Below are positions 44,866-53,465 of a stretch of DNA of 64,000 nt, one piece after another. Below the pieces are notes generated by a model. That model made no database searches. It was given only the letters and a program-made list of their open reading frames with translations, and was not told where the DNA came from. The translations under genes and the position numbers were made by a program. Every line of letters starts with the position of its first letter. The stretch's first letter is position 1. Source of the DNA: Bacillota bacterium (GTDB lineage: Bacteria; Bacillota; Clostridia; Acetivibrionales; JAEXSP01); the NCBI GenBank assembly GCA_023453795.1, contig JAEXSP010000017.1:51266-115265 (forward strand), read 5' to 3'.

Positions 44866-45719
44866 ATGCTTAGCGGTCAGTATGTTTATAAAAAAGAAGT
44901 AGATTGGTCTTTACTTAATCAGGGATTAAGCATTCCATTAAATATTCAAGTTGTTTTTCATAATAATATTAAAAAATTTATTAGCCGTGGTGAATCAAAG
45001 GATATTTATCTTATCGTTAATGGGAGATCCTATAGGGTAAAACTAGTAAATCAGAAGTTTGATGAAACGAAATTTTCTGGACATAAGGATATACTGCAAA
45101 TAAGATATAATCCCAATAGTGAAATAGTTCAAAGCCTCAGGAACACCTTTTCATCAACATATCAATATATTTGTGGAATAAGAGACGGCCTTATTGAAAA
45201 ATCAAAAAAAATTTGAAGATTCCAGAAGATAAAAAGGAATTTTTCGTGATATACACTACAGAATATGAGGATACATATTTGGTTGACTGTATTACAAGTA
45301 CTGAAGTAATTGCAGCCAGAGAATTGATTGTGAAAGAGGATGAACAAAGCTATGAAGCTTCTATAAATTATTCAATTCTAGATCCCACTGCATCTATCAA
45401 GAATGTTCAAAAACTTGAAAAGATAAGAAAATTGAACAGAGCAATAGGAGAAACTCTTAAGGCGCTTTATAATTACAGATGTCAAATCTGTGGAGAAAAT
45501 TTTGGAGAAGAGTTTGATGTTCATATTGTAGAGTCTCATCACATTGACCCATTTGTAGTTTCTATGAATAATGATTCGACAAATCAAATAGTAATCTGTC
45601 CTAATCATCATAGAGTCATTCATAAAGCGGAACCGATTTTCGATAGAACCAGATTTTTGTTTATTTATTCTAATGGAAGAGAAGATAAACTCATTTTAAA
45701 TAAGCATTTATCTATATAA
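44866..45719 (+). pseudogene. HNH endonuclease gene split by a frameshift at an A8 run
   Basis: The first frame (44866-45216, 116 residues) encodes an N-terminal domain and stops in TGA 45214-45216. The second (to 45719) continues directly with KIPEDKKEFF and carries an HNH domain (CQICGENFGEEFD, ESHHIDPF, VICPNHHRVIH). The junction is a run of eight A, the second part has no ribosome site, and together they make one protein of about 283 residues. It is either a frameshifted gene, a sequencing error, or programmed slippage at the A run. Confidence 0.6.
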
Positions 45720-45751
45720 ATTTGAAAACTGTGAATTAACGGAGGACTAAT

Positions 45752-45787
45752 ATGTTTTGTGTCGAAATACATGTTGAAACGAGGTAA
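45752..45787 (+). CDS. Putative 11-residue leader peptide upstream of the MazG gene
   Basis: ATG 45752 has a strong GGAGG site with six-base spacing and encodes MFCVEIHVETR. Its stop overlaps an ATG of the next gene (TAATG at 45785-45789). The pattern suggests translational coupling or a regulatory leader. It is too short to be certain. Confidence 0.4.
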   Translation: MFCVEIHVETR

Positions 45788-45792
45788 TGAAT

Positions 45793-46155
45793 ATGAATAA
45801 TGAAACTAGTCTTAATCAATTAATATATTCTATCAAAAAATTCTGTGAAGACAGGGATTGGGATCAATACCATAATCCAAAAGACTTAGCAATAGGAATT
45901 ATCACTGAAGCTTCCGAACTCCTTGAAAAATTCAGATTTAAATCCAATGAAGAGATGAAAATAATGCTTGAGACACCTGAAAAACGCAAAGCTATTGGGG
46001 AAGAGTTGTCCGATATTCTTTATTTTGTTCTTAGGTTCGCACAAAAATATAATTTTGATCTGGCTAAGGAATTTGATAGAAAAATGATAATAAATGAAAG
46101 AAAATATCCCATAGAAAAGTGCAGGGGCTCAAATAAGAAATATTCAGAGGAGTAG
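45793..46155 (+). CDS. MazG-like nucleotide pyrophosphohydrolase
   Basis: A 120-residue all-alpha NTP-PPase with the metal-binding pairs EASELLE (ExxE) and EELSDILYFVLRFA (ExxD). It hydrolyses nucleoside triphosphates or dCTP-type nucleotides to monophosphates. Start ATG 45793 has GAGGT seven bases upstream. Its stop lies six bases before the nuclease-helicase gene, so the two are co-translated. MazG-family enzymes in such islands can deplete nucleotides or clean modified ones. Confidence 0.9.
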   Translation: MNNETSLNQLIYSIKKFCEDRDWDQYHNPKDLAIGIITEASELLEKFRFKSNEEMKIMLETPEKRKAIGEELSDILYFVLRFAQKYNFDLAKEFDRKMIINERKYPIEKCRGSNKKYSEE

Positions 46156-46161
46156 AATAAC

Positions 46162-48561
46162 ATGAGGTTATATTCGGGGACATCCAGCCAGTTTATTCAG
46201 GACACAATTCAGAATCAGATAGCCGAAAAGCTTAGATCAAGCTTTTTTAATTATTATAGATTTGATCCCGGAGAAGGTGAAATCCGATCATGGCAGAACT
46301 CATTGCGCTCATTATCTATGATTATTCAATATGCCCGGTTGAATGACCATGGAATTATGCTTGAATACCAATTACCCATGACGTCTAAAAGGCTTGACTG
46401 TCTTATCTCGGGGAAAGATTCCGAAGGCAAGGACAATGCAGTTATCATTGAGTTAAAGCAATGGGATAAATGTGAAAGATCGAGTGCTGATAATGAAGTT
46501 ACGACGTGGCTTAATGGCTCGTTGAGGGATGTTTTGCATCCTTCTGTTCAGGTGGGACAATATAGAATGTATCTCGAAGATACGCATACTGCTTTTTATG
46601 AAGGCTCTTCACCAGTACAGCTGAACGCATGTGCTTATTTACATAATTACCATTTTGAAGCTGGCGATGTGATATTTGATGAGAAATTTTCGGATGTAAT
46701 AAATGATAATCCGTTATTCACTGCTGATGACACAGACAAGCTTACAAATTATTTGTCTGAAAAAATGAGAAAGGGTAATGGATTAGAAGTCCTCAATAGA
46801 ATAGAAAATAGTAAATACAGACCTAGTAAAAAATTGATGGACCATGTCGGAAATGTAATTCGTGGTAAATCAGAGTATGTACTTCTGGATGACCAAAAAG
46901 TTGTTTATGACAGGGTTTTTGCTGAAGCCCGGGAAGGGTTTCATGATAGAAAAAAGTCAGTAATCATTATTAAAGGCGGACCTGGCACAGGGAAATCTGT
47001 AATTGCTATCAACCTAATGGCTGATTTGTTATTGAAAGGTTATAATGCTCACTACGCTACAGGTTCAAGGGCTTTTACTGAAACGCTGAGAGATGTGGTT
47101 GGAAGAAGGGGTTCAGTTCAATTCAAATATTTTAATAGTTATATGGATGCTCAGCCAAATGAGATAGATGTTTTAATCTGTGATGAAGCACATAGAATCA
47201 GAAAATCCAGTAATAACCGATTTACTCCAGGTTCGAAAAGGTCTGAACTTGCCCAGATTGATGAACTTATTAAGGTATCAAAAGTATGTGTTTTTCTTAT
47301 AGACGATAAGCAAGTAGTTCGTCCGGATGAAATTGGTTCAGTTAAATATATAACTGATTCAGCCATAAAAAATAGTTGTAAGGTCATTGAGTTTGATGAA
47401 CTGGAAACTCAGTTCAGATGTAATGGTTCAGATGGCTTTATTAACTGGATAAATAATACTTTGGGTATAAAACGTACCGCTAATATTATCTGGAATCAAA
47501 ATGAAGAGACATTTGATTTCAAAATTTTTGATTCTCCTAAAGAGCTTGAAAATGCTATAAAGAAAAAAATAAGCTTAGGTCATAGTGGAAGAATGACGGC
47601 TGGATTCTGTTGGAATTGGTCTGACACAAATAATGATGGAACTCTTGTAAATGATATTGTTGTAGGCAACTACCAGAGACCATGGAATGCGAAACCTGAA
47701 GCAAAAAGGCTTGCTTCCAATATTCCAAAAGCAACTCTTTGGGCACATGCTCCCCATGGAATTAATCAGGTAGGTTGTATATATACAGCTCAAGGATTTG
47801 AATTTGATTATGTCGGTGTAATCATTGGCAAGGACTTAGTATATAACTTTGATACTCAAAGATGGTTAGGGAACAAAGAATTCTCATATGATTCTGTTGT
47901 GAAACGATCCAAGGAGAGTTTTGTTGATTTGGTTAAAAACACATATAGGGTGCTATTAACGAGAGGCATAAAAGGCTGTTACGTTTACTTTGTAGATAAG
48001 GAAACCGAGCGATTTTTCAAATCAAGAATGGAAGATGCAGGATTGAATATTCCAGATACTGAGGACAATGTTTTAAGCCTTGAGCAGGGTATTCTACAAG
48101 AAATTGATGAAAATCAAAAATTCAAGGAATATTTACCTGTTTTTTCGCTCAAAGCAGTTGCTACTTCGTTTGGAAATGAAGAAAGTGTTGATCAGCTAGG
48201 CTGGATGAAAACGGGTTCCTCACTCAAACTCAGTAAAGACATGTTCATTGCCCAGGTCGTAGGAAAATCTATGGAGCCGACGATACCTGACGGAAGCTAT
48301 TGCATTTTTAGATTTGACAAAGGTGGATCTAGAAATGGATTAGTTGTTCTTGTTGAGTCCAGATTAGTAAGTGATCCTGAGCTTTATCAGAGGTATACAA
48401 TTAAAAGGTATAGAAGCAAAAAAGAAATAAACCCTGATGGAACATGGAAGCATAAGAAGATTGTTTTATCTCCTGATAATATTGATTTTGAGGATATAGT
48501 TCTTGAAAATGTATCAGAGGATGATTTTAAAGTAATAGCGGAATTTGTAGGAATAGTTTAG
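46162..48561 (+). CDS. PD-(D/E)XK nuclease / SF1 helicase (DUF2075) / S24 fusion protein
   Basis: A 799-residue protein. Residues about 45-110 hold a PD-(D/E)XK-type nuclease core (D79 in RLDCLI, E97-L-K99 in VIIELKQW). Residues about 240-625 are a DUF2075 superfamily 1 helicase: Walker A GGPGTGKS (272-279), DEAH (341-344), and a motif VI-like TYRVLLTRGIKG (594-605). Residues about 660-799 are an S24/LexA-like domain with Ser703 in GKSMEPTI and a candidate Lys748. The start has GAGGAG. Paired with the MazG gene, it looks like a defence effector combining DNA recognition, unwinding and cleavage with an SOS-type sensor. Confidence 0.87.
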   Translation: MRLYSGTSSQFIQDTIQNQIAEKLRSSFFNYYRFDPGEGEIRSWQNSLRSLSMIIQYARLNDHGIMLEYQLPMTSKRLDCLISGKDSEGKDNAVIIELKQWDKCERSSADNEVTTWLNGSLRDVLHPSVQVGQYRMYLEDTHTAFYEGSSPVQLNACAYLHNYHFEAGDVIFDEKFSDVINDNPLFTADDTDKLTNYLSEKMRKGNGLEVLNRIENSKYRPSKKLMDHVGNVIRGKSEYVLLDDQKVVYDRVFAEAREGFHDRKKSVIIIKGGPGTGKSVIAINLMADLLLKGYNAHYATGSRAFTETLRDVVGRRGSVQFKYFNSYMDAQPNEIDVLICDEAHRIRKSSNNRFTPGSKRSELAQIDELIKVSKVCVFLIDDKQVVRPDEIGSVKYITDSAIKNSCKVIEFDELETQFRCNGSDGFINWINNTLGIKRTANIIWNQNEETFDFKIFDSPKELENAIKKKISLGHSGRMTAGFCWNWSDTNNDGTLVNDIVVGNYQRPWNAKPEAKRLASNIPKATLWAHAPHGINQVGCIYTAQGFEFDYVGVIIGKDLVYNFDTQRWLGNKEFSYDSVVKRSKESFVDLVKNTYRVLLTRGIKGCYVYFVDKETERFFKSRMEDAGLNIPDTEDNVLSLEQGILQEIDENQKFKEYLPVFSLKAVATSFGNEESVDQLGWMKTGSSLKLSKDMFIAQVVGKSMEPTIPDGSYCIFRFDKGGSRNGLVVLVESRLVSDPELYQRYTIKRYRSKKEINPDGTWKHKKIVLSPDNIDFEDIVLENVSEDDFKVIAEFVGIV

Positions 48562-48622
48562 TCGAAAGTCACGCAGTGGAGGTTCCAGCGCGACATACCA
48601 AGGACTAAATGAAATTAGGCAT

Positions 48623-48670
48623 GGGGACACGCCTCTGCTCTGAGAATCGAACTTTTTTAAGGAATGTCCC
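48623..48670. repeat. REP-like palindrome (GGGGACA...TGTCCC family)
   Basis: GGGGACACGCCT and AAGGAATGTCCC face each other across about 25 bases, after the nuclease-helicase gene. The same element is complete at 58567-58596, and a half copy (GGCATGGGGACACA) lies at 54388-54400. Confidence 0.55.
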
Positions 48671-48753
48671 AAGTCCCGAATTGTGACAGCCTCATTCATA
48701 AGAAGCAGGCTAAAGACTTCAAAACCACAGATGTTGTAAAAAGGGGTGATGTT

Positions 48754-49749
48754 TTGTCTCAAAAAAGGAATACCCTTAAAATAATTTTAACAATTATCAT
48801 TTCATTTACAGTTCTTGTTGTAGCAAGTTTTATTGGTCTTCTTGGTTTTTATATACACAATACTTTTTTCTACTACGAAAAGCTCAATTTAAACCAAGTA
48901 AAAGGTGCAATGATAGTAAAGTGCGATCCCAAAGGTCTGGGTGTATATATCCCTAAGCAAAATAAGCTTGAAAGTCTGAATAAATTTTTTTCAGGTGATC
49001 AATTTAATAAAAGCTATGAAAAAATCAGATATATTGATGAGGACTTTACCGGATTAAGGGATAGATATAAAGTGTTTGAGTACGATGTAAATACTCGAAA
49101 AAAAACATTATTATGTGACCTTGGCGAAAATGTAGATAACATAAAACTTACTCCAGATCAGCATTCAGTTAGTTATATTGATGAGGAAATCAATGACCAA
49201 AAGTATAAAGAAGAACACAAAAATAGCACTTTATTGACAATATACAATCTTGACAGCCATAGATATAATGTTCTTGAATTAGACTTCAACATCTCGGAAT
49301 ACTCATGGGCTAAAGACAGCAAAACATTCCTTTATGATGAATATACGGAGATTAAGAGTAATAGTAAAGTATCGTATAAATCACATATAAATTCATATAA
49401 CATTATAACCGGAAAGAGTAAAAGAATCCTTAATGAAGGTAGTATACCGTTTTATTCTAAATCCAATAGATATATTGCTTTTATGAATGATGACTGTTTG
49501 ACTGTTTGGGATACGGTTGATAATAAGAAATATTCATACCACGGTGGTGAAGTATTTGATGGCTATATGTTTTCGGCAGACGAAAATAATATAATCTTAG
49601 AGTACAGTGTTTATACAATTGGGAGTTCGATGGAGAATAAGATAAAAATATGGTCATTTAAAGACGGAAAAGTGGTTAAACTCAATAGTAATGTATGTTT
49701 AAAGGTATATAAAGTACTAGATTGTATTCCTTTAAGAACAGATTTTTAG
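48754..49749 (+). CDS. Membrane-anchored protein with beta-propeller-like ectodomain
   Basis: A 331-residue protein with one N-terminal membrane helix (about 10-35) and an extracellular domain rich in short beta strands with repeated patterns (NIKLTPDQHSVSYID, YSWAKDSKTFLYDEY, YMFSADENNIILEYS), like TolB/WD-type blades. TTG 48754 is chosen for the AAGGGGTG site five bases upstream; the open frame back to 48664 runs into the REP-like repeat. The function is unknown. Confidence 0.62.
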   Translation: MSQKRNTLKIILTIIISFTVLVVASFIGLLGFYIHNTFFYYEKLNLNQVKGAMIVKCDPKGLGVYIPKQNKLESLNKFFSGDQFNKSYEKIRYIDEDFTGLRDRYKVFEYDVNTRKKTLLCDLGENVDNIKLTPDQHSVSYIDEEINDQKYKEEHKNSTLLTIYNLDSHRYNVLELDFNISEYSWAKDSKTFLYDEYTEIKSNSKVSYKSHINSYNIITGKSKRILNEGSIPFYSKSNRYIAFMNDDCLTVWDTVDNKKYSYHGGEVFDGYMFSADENNIILEYSVYTIGSSMENKIKIWSFKDGKVVKLNSNVCLKVYKVLDCIPLRTDF

Positions 49750-49774
49750 TCGACTTTTCCTCCATTTTAGTATA

Positions 49775-49803
49775 AAAGACACAGCGACGACTCCTGTGTC
49801 TTT
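49775..49803. terminator. Bidirectional terminator
   Basis: A perfect 10-bp stem (AAAGACACAG / CTGTGTCTTT) between converging genes, with T runs in both directions (TTTGTCTT; minus strand TTTATACT). Confidence 0.8.
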
Positions 49804-49828
49804 GTCTTGCAACCACATTCAAAATCAA

Positions 49829-50056
49829 TTAAAGCCAATCCTCCAGATCTTCCAGGGTATCTACAAAATCATACAATGTTATCTCTGCTGCTCCATTTTC
49901 AAAATCAAATTCATAGTACATCTGGGGGTCAATTTCTTCTTTTTTTAAATCAAACCTGTTATCATCGAAATCCGTCCAAAACAATTTAACTTTTGGGTTC
50001 TTTGCGCACCAAGCTAAAATGACACTGCCTTTAACCAGAAAATTTTGTTCATCCAT
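49829..50056 (-). CDS. Small acidic protein of unknown function (75 aa)
   Basis: ATG 50056 has AGGAGG five to six bases upstream. The protein is acidic and aromatic (starts MDEQNFLVKGSVILAW; ends DTLEDLEDWL). It is downstream of, and 16 bases from, another small gene, so they form a two-gene unit. No toxin or antitoxin motif was recognised. Confidence 0.6.
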   Translation of the reverse strand: MDEQNFLVKGSVILAWCAKNPKVKLFWTDFDDNRFDLKKEEIDPQMYYEFDFENGAAEITLYDFVDTLEDLEDWL

Positions 50057-50072
50057 GATATCCTCCTTATGC

Positions 50073-50306
50073 CTATTTGTGCCGGAGCAGATCCTGGGCA
50101 TCCCAGCCATCTGCGAGCAGCATTTGAATATTGATATCCCTTGTGACGCTGTAATCCTCAATAATGACATCTGATTTCTTCATTTTGAAATATCTTCGTT
50201 CTGCTTTACTTGGAGTGGTATCCGATACAAGATAGTGCGTTGCGGACAAGTCTTCTTCAATTAGACAAGTGTATTGTCCTTTACTGTTATTGCGGTATCT
50301 TTCCAT
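50073..50306 (-). CDS. Small protein of unknown function (77 aa)
   Basis: The frame from ATG 50306 begins MERYRNNSKGQYTCLIEEDL and ends DAQDLLRHK. The ribosome site is weak (GGAAG 17 bases away; GAG closer). It heads a two-gene unit with the 75-residue protein. The tight spacing could suit a toxin-antitoxin pair, but nothing else supports that. Confidence 0.5.
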   Translation of the reverse strand: MERYRNNSKGQYTCLIEEDLSATHYLVSDTTPSKAERRYFKMKKSDVIIEDYSVTRDINIQMLLADGWDAQDLLRHK

Positions 50307-50468
50307 TTATTCATCTCGATAAACTTCCTTTTTTCATTTGTAATCATTATAGCATTTTTCTGCATGGTATGGTTTATGAGACGTAAAAGTGTACAAACTC
50401 TTTAATAAGCATTATGATATAAATGATTAACCAAAATACTTACCATGAATTTCATAGAAAGAGGACAA

Positions 50469-51947
50469 ATGACAAATCCAGCTTTTAACGACTATCCATT
50501 AAGCAGTGAGCTTTTAAAGGCAATCAGCCTGTTAAATTTCCAAAACCCGACCAAAGTGCAGGAACAGGTCATTCCAACCGTATTGGCACAGAAGGATATC
50601 ATTGTTCAGTCTCAGACAGGAAGCGGAAAGACTGCAGCCTTTGCGATTCCCATCTGCCAACTGGTTGGCTGGGAAGAAAACAAACCACAGGCATTAGTTG
50701 TCACACCGACTAGAGAGCTTGCGATCCAAGTCAGGGATGATATTTTCAATATAGGCAGATTCAAAAGACTGAAGGTAGTTGCCCTTTATGGAAAGTCACC
50801 TTTCTATAATCAGGAAAAGGAACTCAAACAAAAAACACATGTGGTAGTGGGAACACCCGGCCGAATTATTGATCATATTGAAAGAGGGACTTTTGACACA
50901 TCTAATATAAAATATCTCATACTTGATGAAGCGGACGAAATGTTAAACATGGGATTTATAGAGCAGGTAGAGACTATTATCAAAAGCACTTCAAAAGAAC
51001 GTGTGACAATGTTGTTCTCCGCGACAATGCCCTCAGATATCAAGACCTTATGCAGCAATTATATGAACGATCCCGTGCAGGTTGAAGTTGAAGAGCAAAA
51101 TCCTGTAAAAGACAGGATAAGCCAGGAAAGATATTCAGTAGAACAGGATGATAAATTAAAGCTTTTAAGGGATATTACCATAGTTGAAAACCCAGACAGC
51201 TGTATCATCTTCTGCAATACAAAACAAATGGTTGATGAGGTCTGTGACGAACTGGCAGACTTGAAGTATTCATGTTATAAAATTCATGGGGGTATGGAAC
51301 AGCGGGACAGATTGAGGGTAATGAATGATTTCAAAAAGGGTTGTTTCAGATATCTCGTAGCAACAGATGTTGCAGCAAGAGGAATCGATATCGACAGCAT
51401 TACACTTGTGATCAACTATGATATACCGCAGGACGGGGAAACCTACGTCCACAGGATAGGAAGAACAGGGCGGATAAACAATATCGGCAAAGCAATCACT
51501 TTTGTAACACAAAATGAAAGCAAGTATTTAAGTGATATACATGAGTATATTGGAAAAGAGATTTCCTTGGGAGAGAAGCCTGAAAAAGCGAAGGTGGATA
51601 TTTCCACGCAAGGGTTTGTAGAAAAAAATAATGCTATTCCTGAGATCAAAGAGGCAAAGGGTAAACAGCTGAGCAAGGAAATCATGAAGCTGCACATCAA
51701 TGCGGGTAAGAAAACGAAAATGCGGCCTGTGGACATCGTTGGGACGATTTGCAATATCAAGGGAATGACAGCGGCAGATATAGGGATTATCAACATCATG
51801 GATGTTTCCACTTTCGTCGAAATCCTTAACAACAAAGGGGAGTTCGTGCTGAAGGAACTGCAAAACACACCGATTAAAGGTAGACTTCGTAAGGTAAGCA
51901 AATCTGAAAGGGAAATCCAAGTTTTTACTCCCCCAGTCACTAAGTGA
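50469..51947 (+). CDS. DEAD-box RNA helicase, DbpA type
   Basis: A 492-residue helicase with the Q motif (FNDYPLSSELLKAISLLNFQNPT), Walker A SQTGSGKT, DEAD (LILDEADEML), SAT and HRIGRTGR, then a DbpA-type RNA-binding domain (about 415-485; MRPVDIVGTICNIKGMTAADIGIINIMD). The latter targets helicases to 23S rRNA in DbpA/YxiN. ATG 50469 has an AGAGG site; ATG 50445 has none. It is likely to act in ribosome assembly. Confidence 0.93.
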   Translation: MTNPAFNDYPLSSELLKAISLLNFQNPTKVQEQVIPTVLAQKDIIVQSQTGSGKTAAFAIPICQLVGWEENKPQALVVTPTRELAIQVRDDIFNIGRFKRLKVVALYGKSPFYNQEKELKQKTHVVVGTPGRIIDHIERGTFDTSNIKYLILDEADEMLNMGFIEQVETIIKSTSKERVTMLFSATMPSDIKTLCSNYMNDPVQVEVEEQNPVKDRISQERYSVEQDDKLKLLRDITIVENPDSCIIFCNTKQMVDEVCDELADLKYSCYKIHGGMEQRDRLRVMNDFKKGCFRYLVATDVAARGIDIDSITLVINYDIPQDGETYVHRIGRTGRINNIGKAITFVTQNESKYLSDIHEYIGKEISLGEKPEKAKVDISTQGFVEKNNAIPEIKEAKGKQLSKEIMKLHINAGKKTKMRPVDIVGTICNIKGMTAADIGIINIMDVSTFVEILNNKGEFVLKELQNTPIKGRLRKVSKSEREIQVFTPPVTK

Positions 51948-52018
51948 CAGCCCCCTCAGGGAGGGAGCCTAGGGAAACCTTCCTTCAGAGGAAGGTGGCG
52001 GCAGAGCAGACGGAAGGA
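51946..52018. repeat. REP-like palindromic repeat
   Basis: CCCCCTCAGGGAGGGAGCC followed by CCTTCCTTCAGAGGAAGG hairpins and GGCGGCAGAGCAGACGGAAGG. It is of the sort scattered between genes in gut Firmicutes, and unlike other intergenic DNA in this window. It lies between the RNA helicase and the butyrate kinase. Confidence 0.55.
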
Positions 52019-52080
52019 GCAATAATGTCACTTGAATATAATTAAAATCTGCCGTCTCATTTTTGGCCTATGCGGTTGCC

Positions 52081-53175
52081 TTAGAAATCAAAGCCTTTCC
52101 ATACCGGTTCGCCGGTATAAGGGTGTACATCTTCCTCTCCGCGCAGAACTCGCAGCACGGTTCCTGCCAGTTCCTCCTGTTCCATTTCTCCGGGGTAGAC
52201 GGTGATTGGGGCAATCCAGCCACAGCGGCTGTGGATGCCCTCCACAATGTCCTCAAAACGGACAAGCCCGCCAGTCAATACTATCCCGTCCACTTTACCG
52301 CAGAGTACGGTGCTCATTGACCCGATTTCTTTGCAGATCTGATAAATCATTGAGTTCCACACCAAAACCGCTTTCCGGTCTCCAGCTTCCACCATTTGGT
52401 GAACCTTATCCGCATCGCTGGTACCAAAATGGCTGACAAAGCCTCCGGCACGGGAGCACATGAGCCGTACCTCCTCAAGAGAATGCTGCTCAATATAGTC
52501 TAGCAGGCAGAGTACCGGTACACTGCCGATGCGGGTGGGGGTGTAGGGGCCGTCTCCACCGGAGCCTACGTTTCCGTCTATTATTTTTCCGCAGTCATGG
52601 GCATTTATCGTCACACCGCCGTCGATATGGGCAACCACAAAGCGGCAGTCCTCATATTGCCTATCTATGTGTTTTGCATGGTAATAGGCTACTGCCTTTT
52701 GATTTAAGGCATGTGTCTGTGCATTTCGGTACAATCCGGCGATGCCGGTCATGCGGGCATAGTCGCAAAGTTCATCAATATTGGTGGGGTTGAGAGTGAA
52801 CATTTTCCCACCGTACTCCGTACATAGTTCATAGGCCAACAGCACACCCAGCTTTGCTGCGTGCTCGCTGCCGCCCACTGCATTCAATGTATCACGGTAG
52901 AGCCGGTCATCAATTGGCATTACACCTGCACGCTGAGGGTAGGCGCTTCCGCCACGACCCACAAATATATCTACATCCTCAGGAGCATAACCATTCCGTC
53001 GCAGTATGTTTAAAACCACCTGTTTACGGAAGGGAACCTGATCATTCACTGAAGGGTACTGCAGCAGGACAGGGGCATCATGAAACTCGCTTTCCTCAAA
53101 AAGTGAAGTATCCTCTTCAAACAGACTGATTTTTGTTGAGGTGGAGCCGGGGTTAATTACCAGAATTTTCATCAT
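52081..53175 (-). CDS. buk: Butyrate kinase
   Basis: A 364-residue acetate/butyrate kinase-fold enzyme with the ATP-site strands MKILVINPGSTSTK, HIDGGVTINAHDCGKI, GRGGSAYPQRAG and DGIVLTGGLVRFE. The GRGG and EDIVEG features match butyrate rather than acetate kinase. It converts butyryl phosphate and ADP to butyrate and ATP. No phosphotransbutyrylase gene is adjacent. Codons are visibly richer in G+C than in neighbouring genes, and REP-like repeats flank one side, so recent acquisition is plausible. The start is ATG 53175 or the next ATG. Confidence 0.92.
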   Translation of the reverse strand: MMKILVINPGSTSTKISLFEEDTSLFEESEFHDAPVLLQYPSVNDQVPFRKQVVLNILRRNGYAPEDVDIFVGRGGSAYPQRAGVMPIDDRLYRDTLNAVGGSEHAAKLGVLLAYELCTEYGGKMFTLNPTNIDELCDYARMTGIAGLYRNAQTHALNQKAVAYYHAKHIDRQYEDCRFVVAHIDGGVTINAHDCGKIIDGNVGSGGDGPYTPTRIGSVPVLCLLDYIEQHSLEEVRLMCSRAGGFVSHFGTSDADKVHQMVEAGDRKAVLVWNSMIYQICKEIGSMSTVLCGKVDGIVLTGGLVRFEDIVEGIHSRCGWIAPITVYPGEMEQEELAGTVLRVLRGEEDVHPYTGEPVWKGFDF

Positions 53176-53370
53176 ATTTACTTCCTTCTAAATATCTCAG
53201 ATTTTAAGGCGGTATACTTAATACAGAATAAATTATAGCAAACCTAACTTTTTTTTCAACTGAGGCAACAACTACGTTTGATTTCGGAACACATCTTTCT
53301 GAATTACGGTATTCCTTTTACGATAAGAAATTTCTCAAATGGGCAGTCCCATAGACTCCAACAGCACAAT

Positions 53371-53401
53371 CCTCCCTTTTACAAATAAGGGAGGAATTTT
53401 T
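53371..53401 (+). terminator. Hairpin terminator upstream of the DUF2314 gene
   Basis: CCTCCCTT / AAGGGAGG with an 8-base loop, followed by AATTTTT. No plus-strand gene precedes it, so it may be a leader attenuator or a relic. The rest of 53176-53465 shows nothing else. Confidence 0.6.
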
Positions 53402-53465
53402 CGCTTTATGCCGAATTATGTTATTAACTTGAATTAAATATACTAAATTAAAAAGGGGGCTAGGC

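Noticed and set aside
49829..50306. Toxin-antitoxin pair
   Set aside because: Two small adjacent genes, but neither shows a toxin fold or antitoxin DNA-binding motif, so only hypothetical proteins are claimed.
51443..51940. 165-codon minus-strand frame
   Set aside because: Antisense shadow of the DEAD-box helicase.
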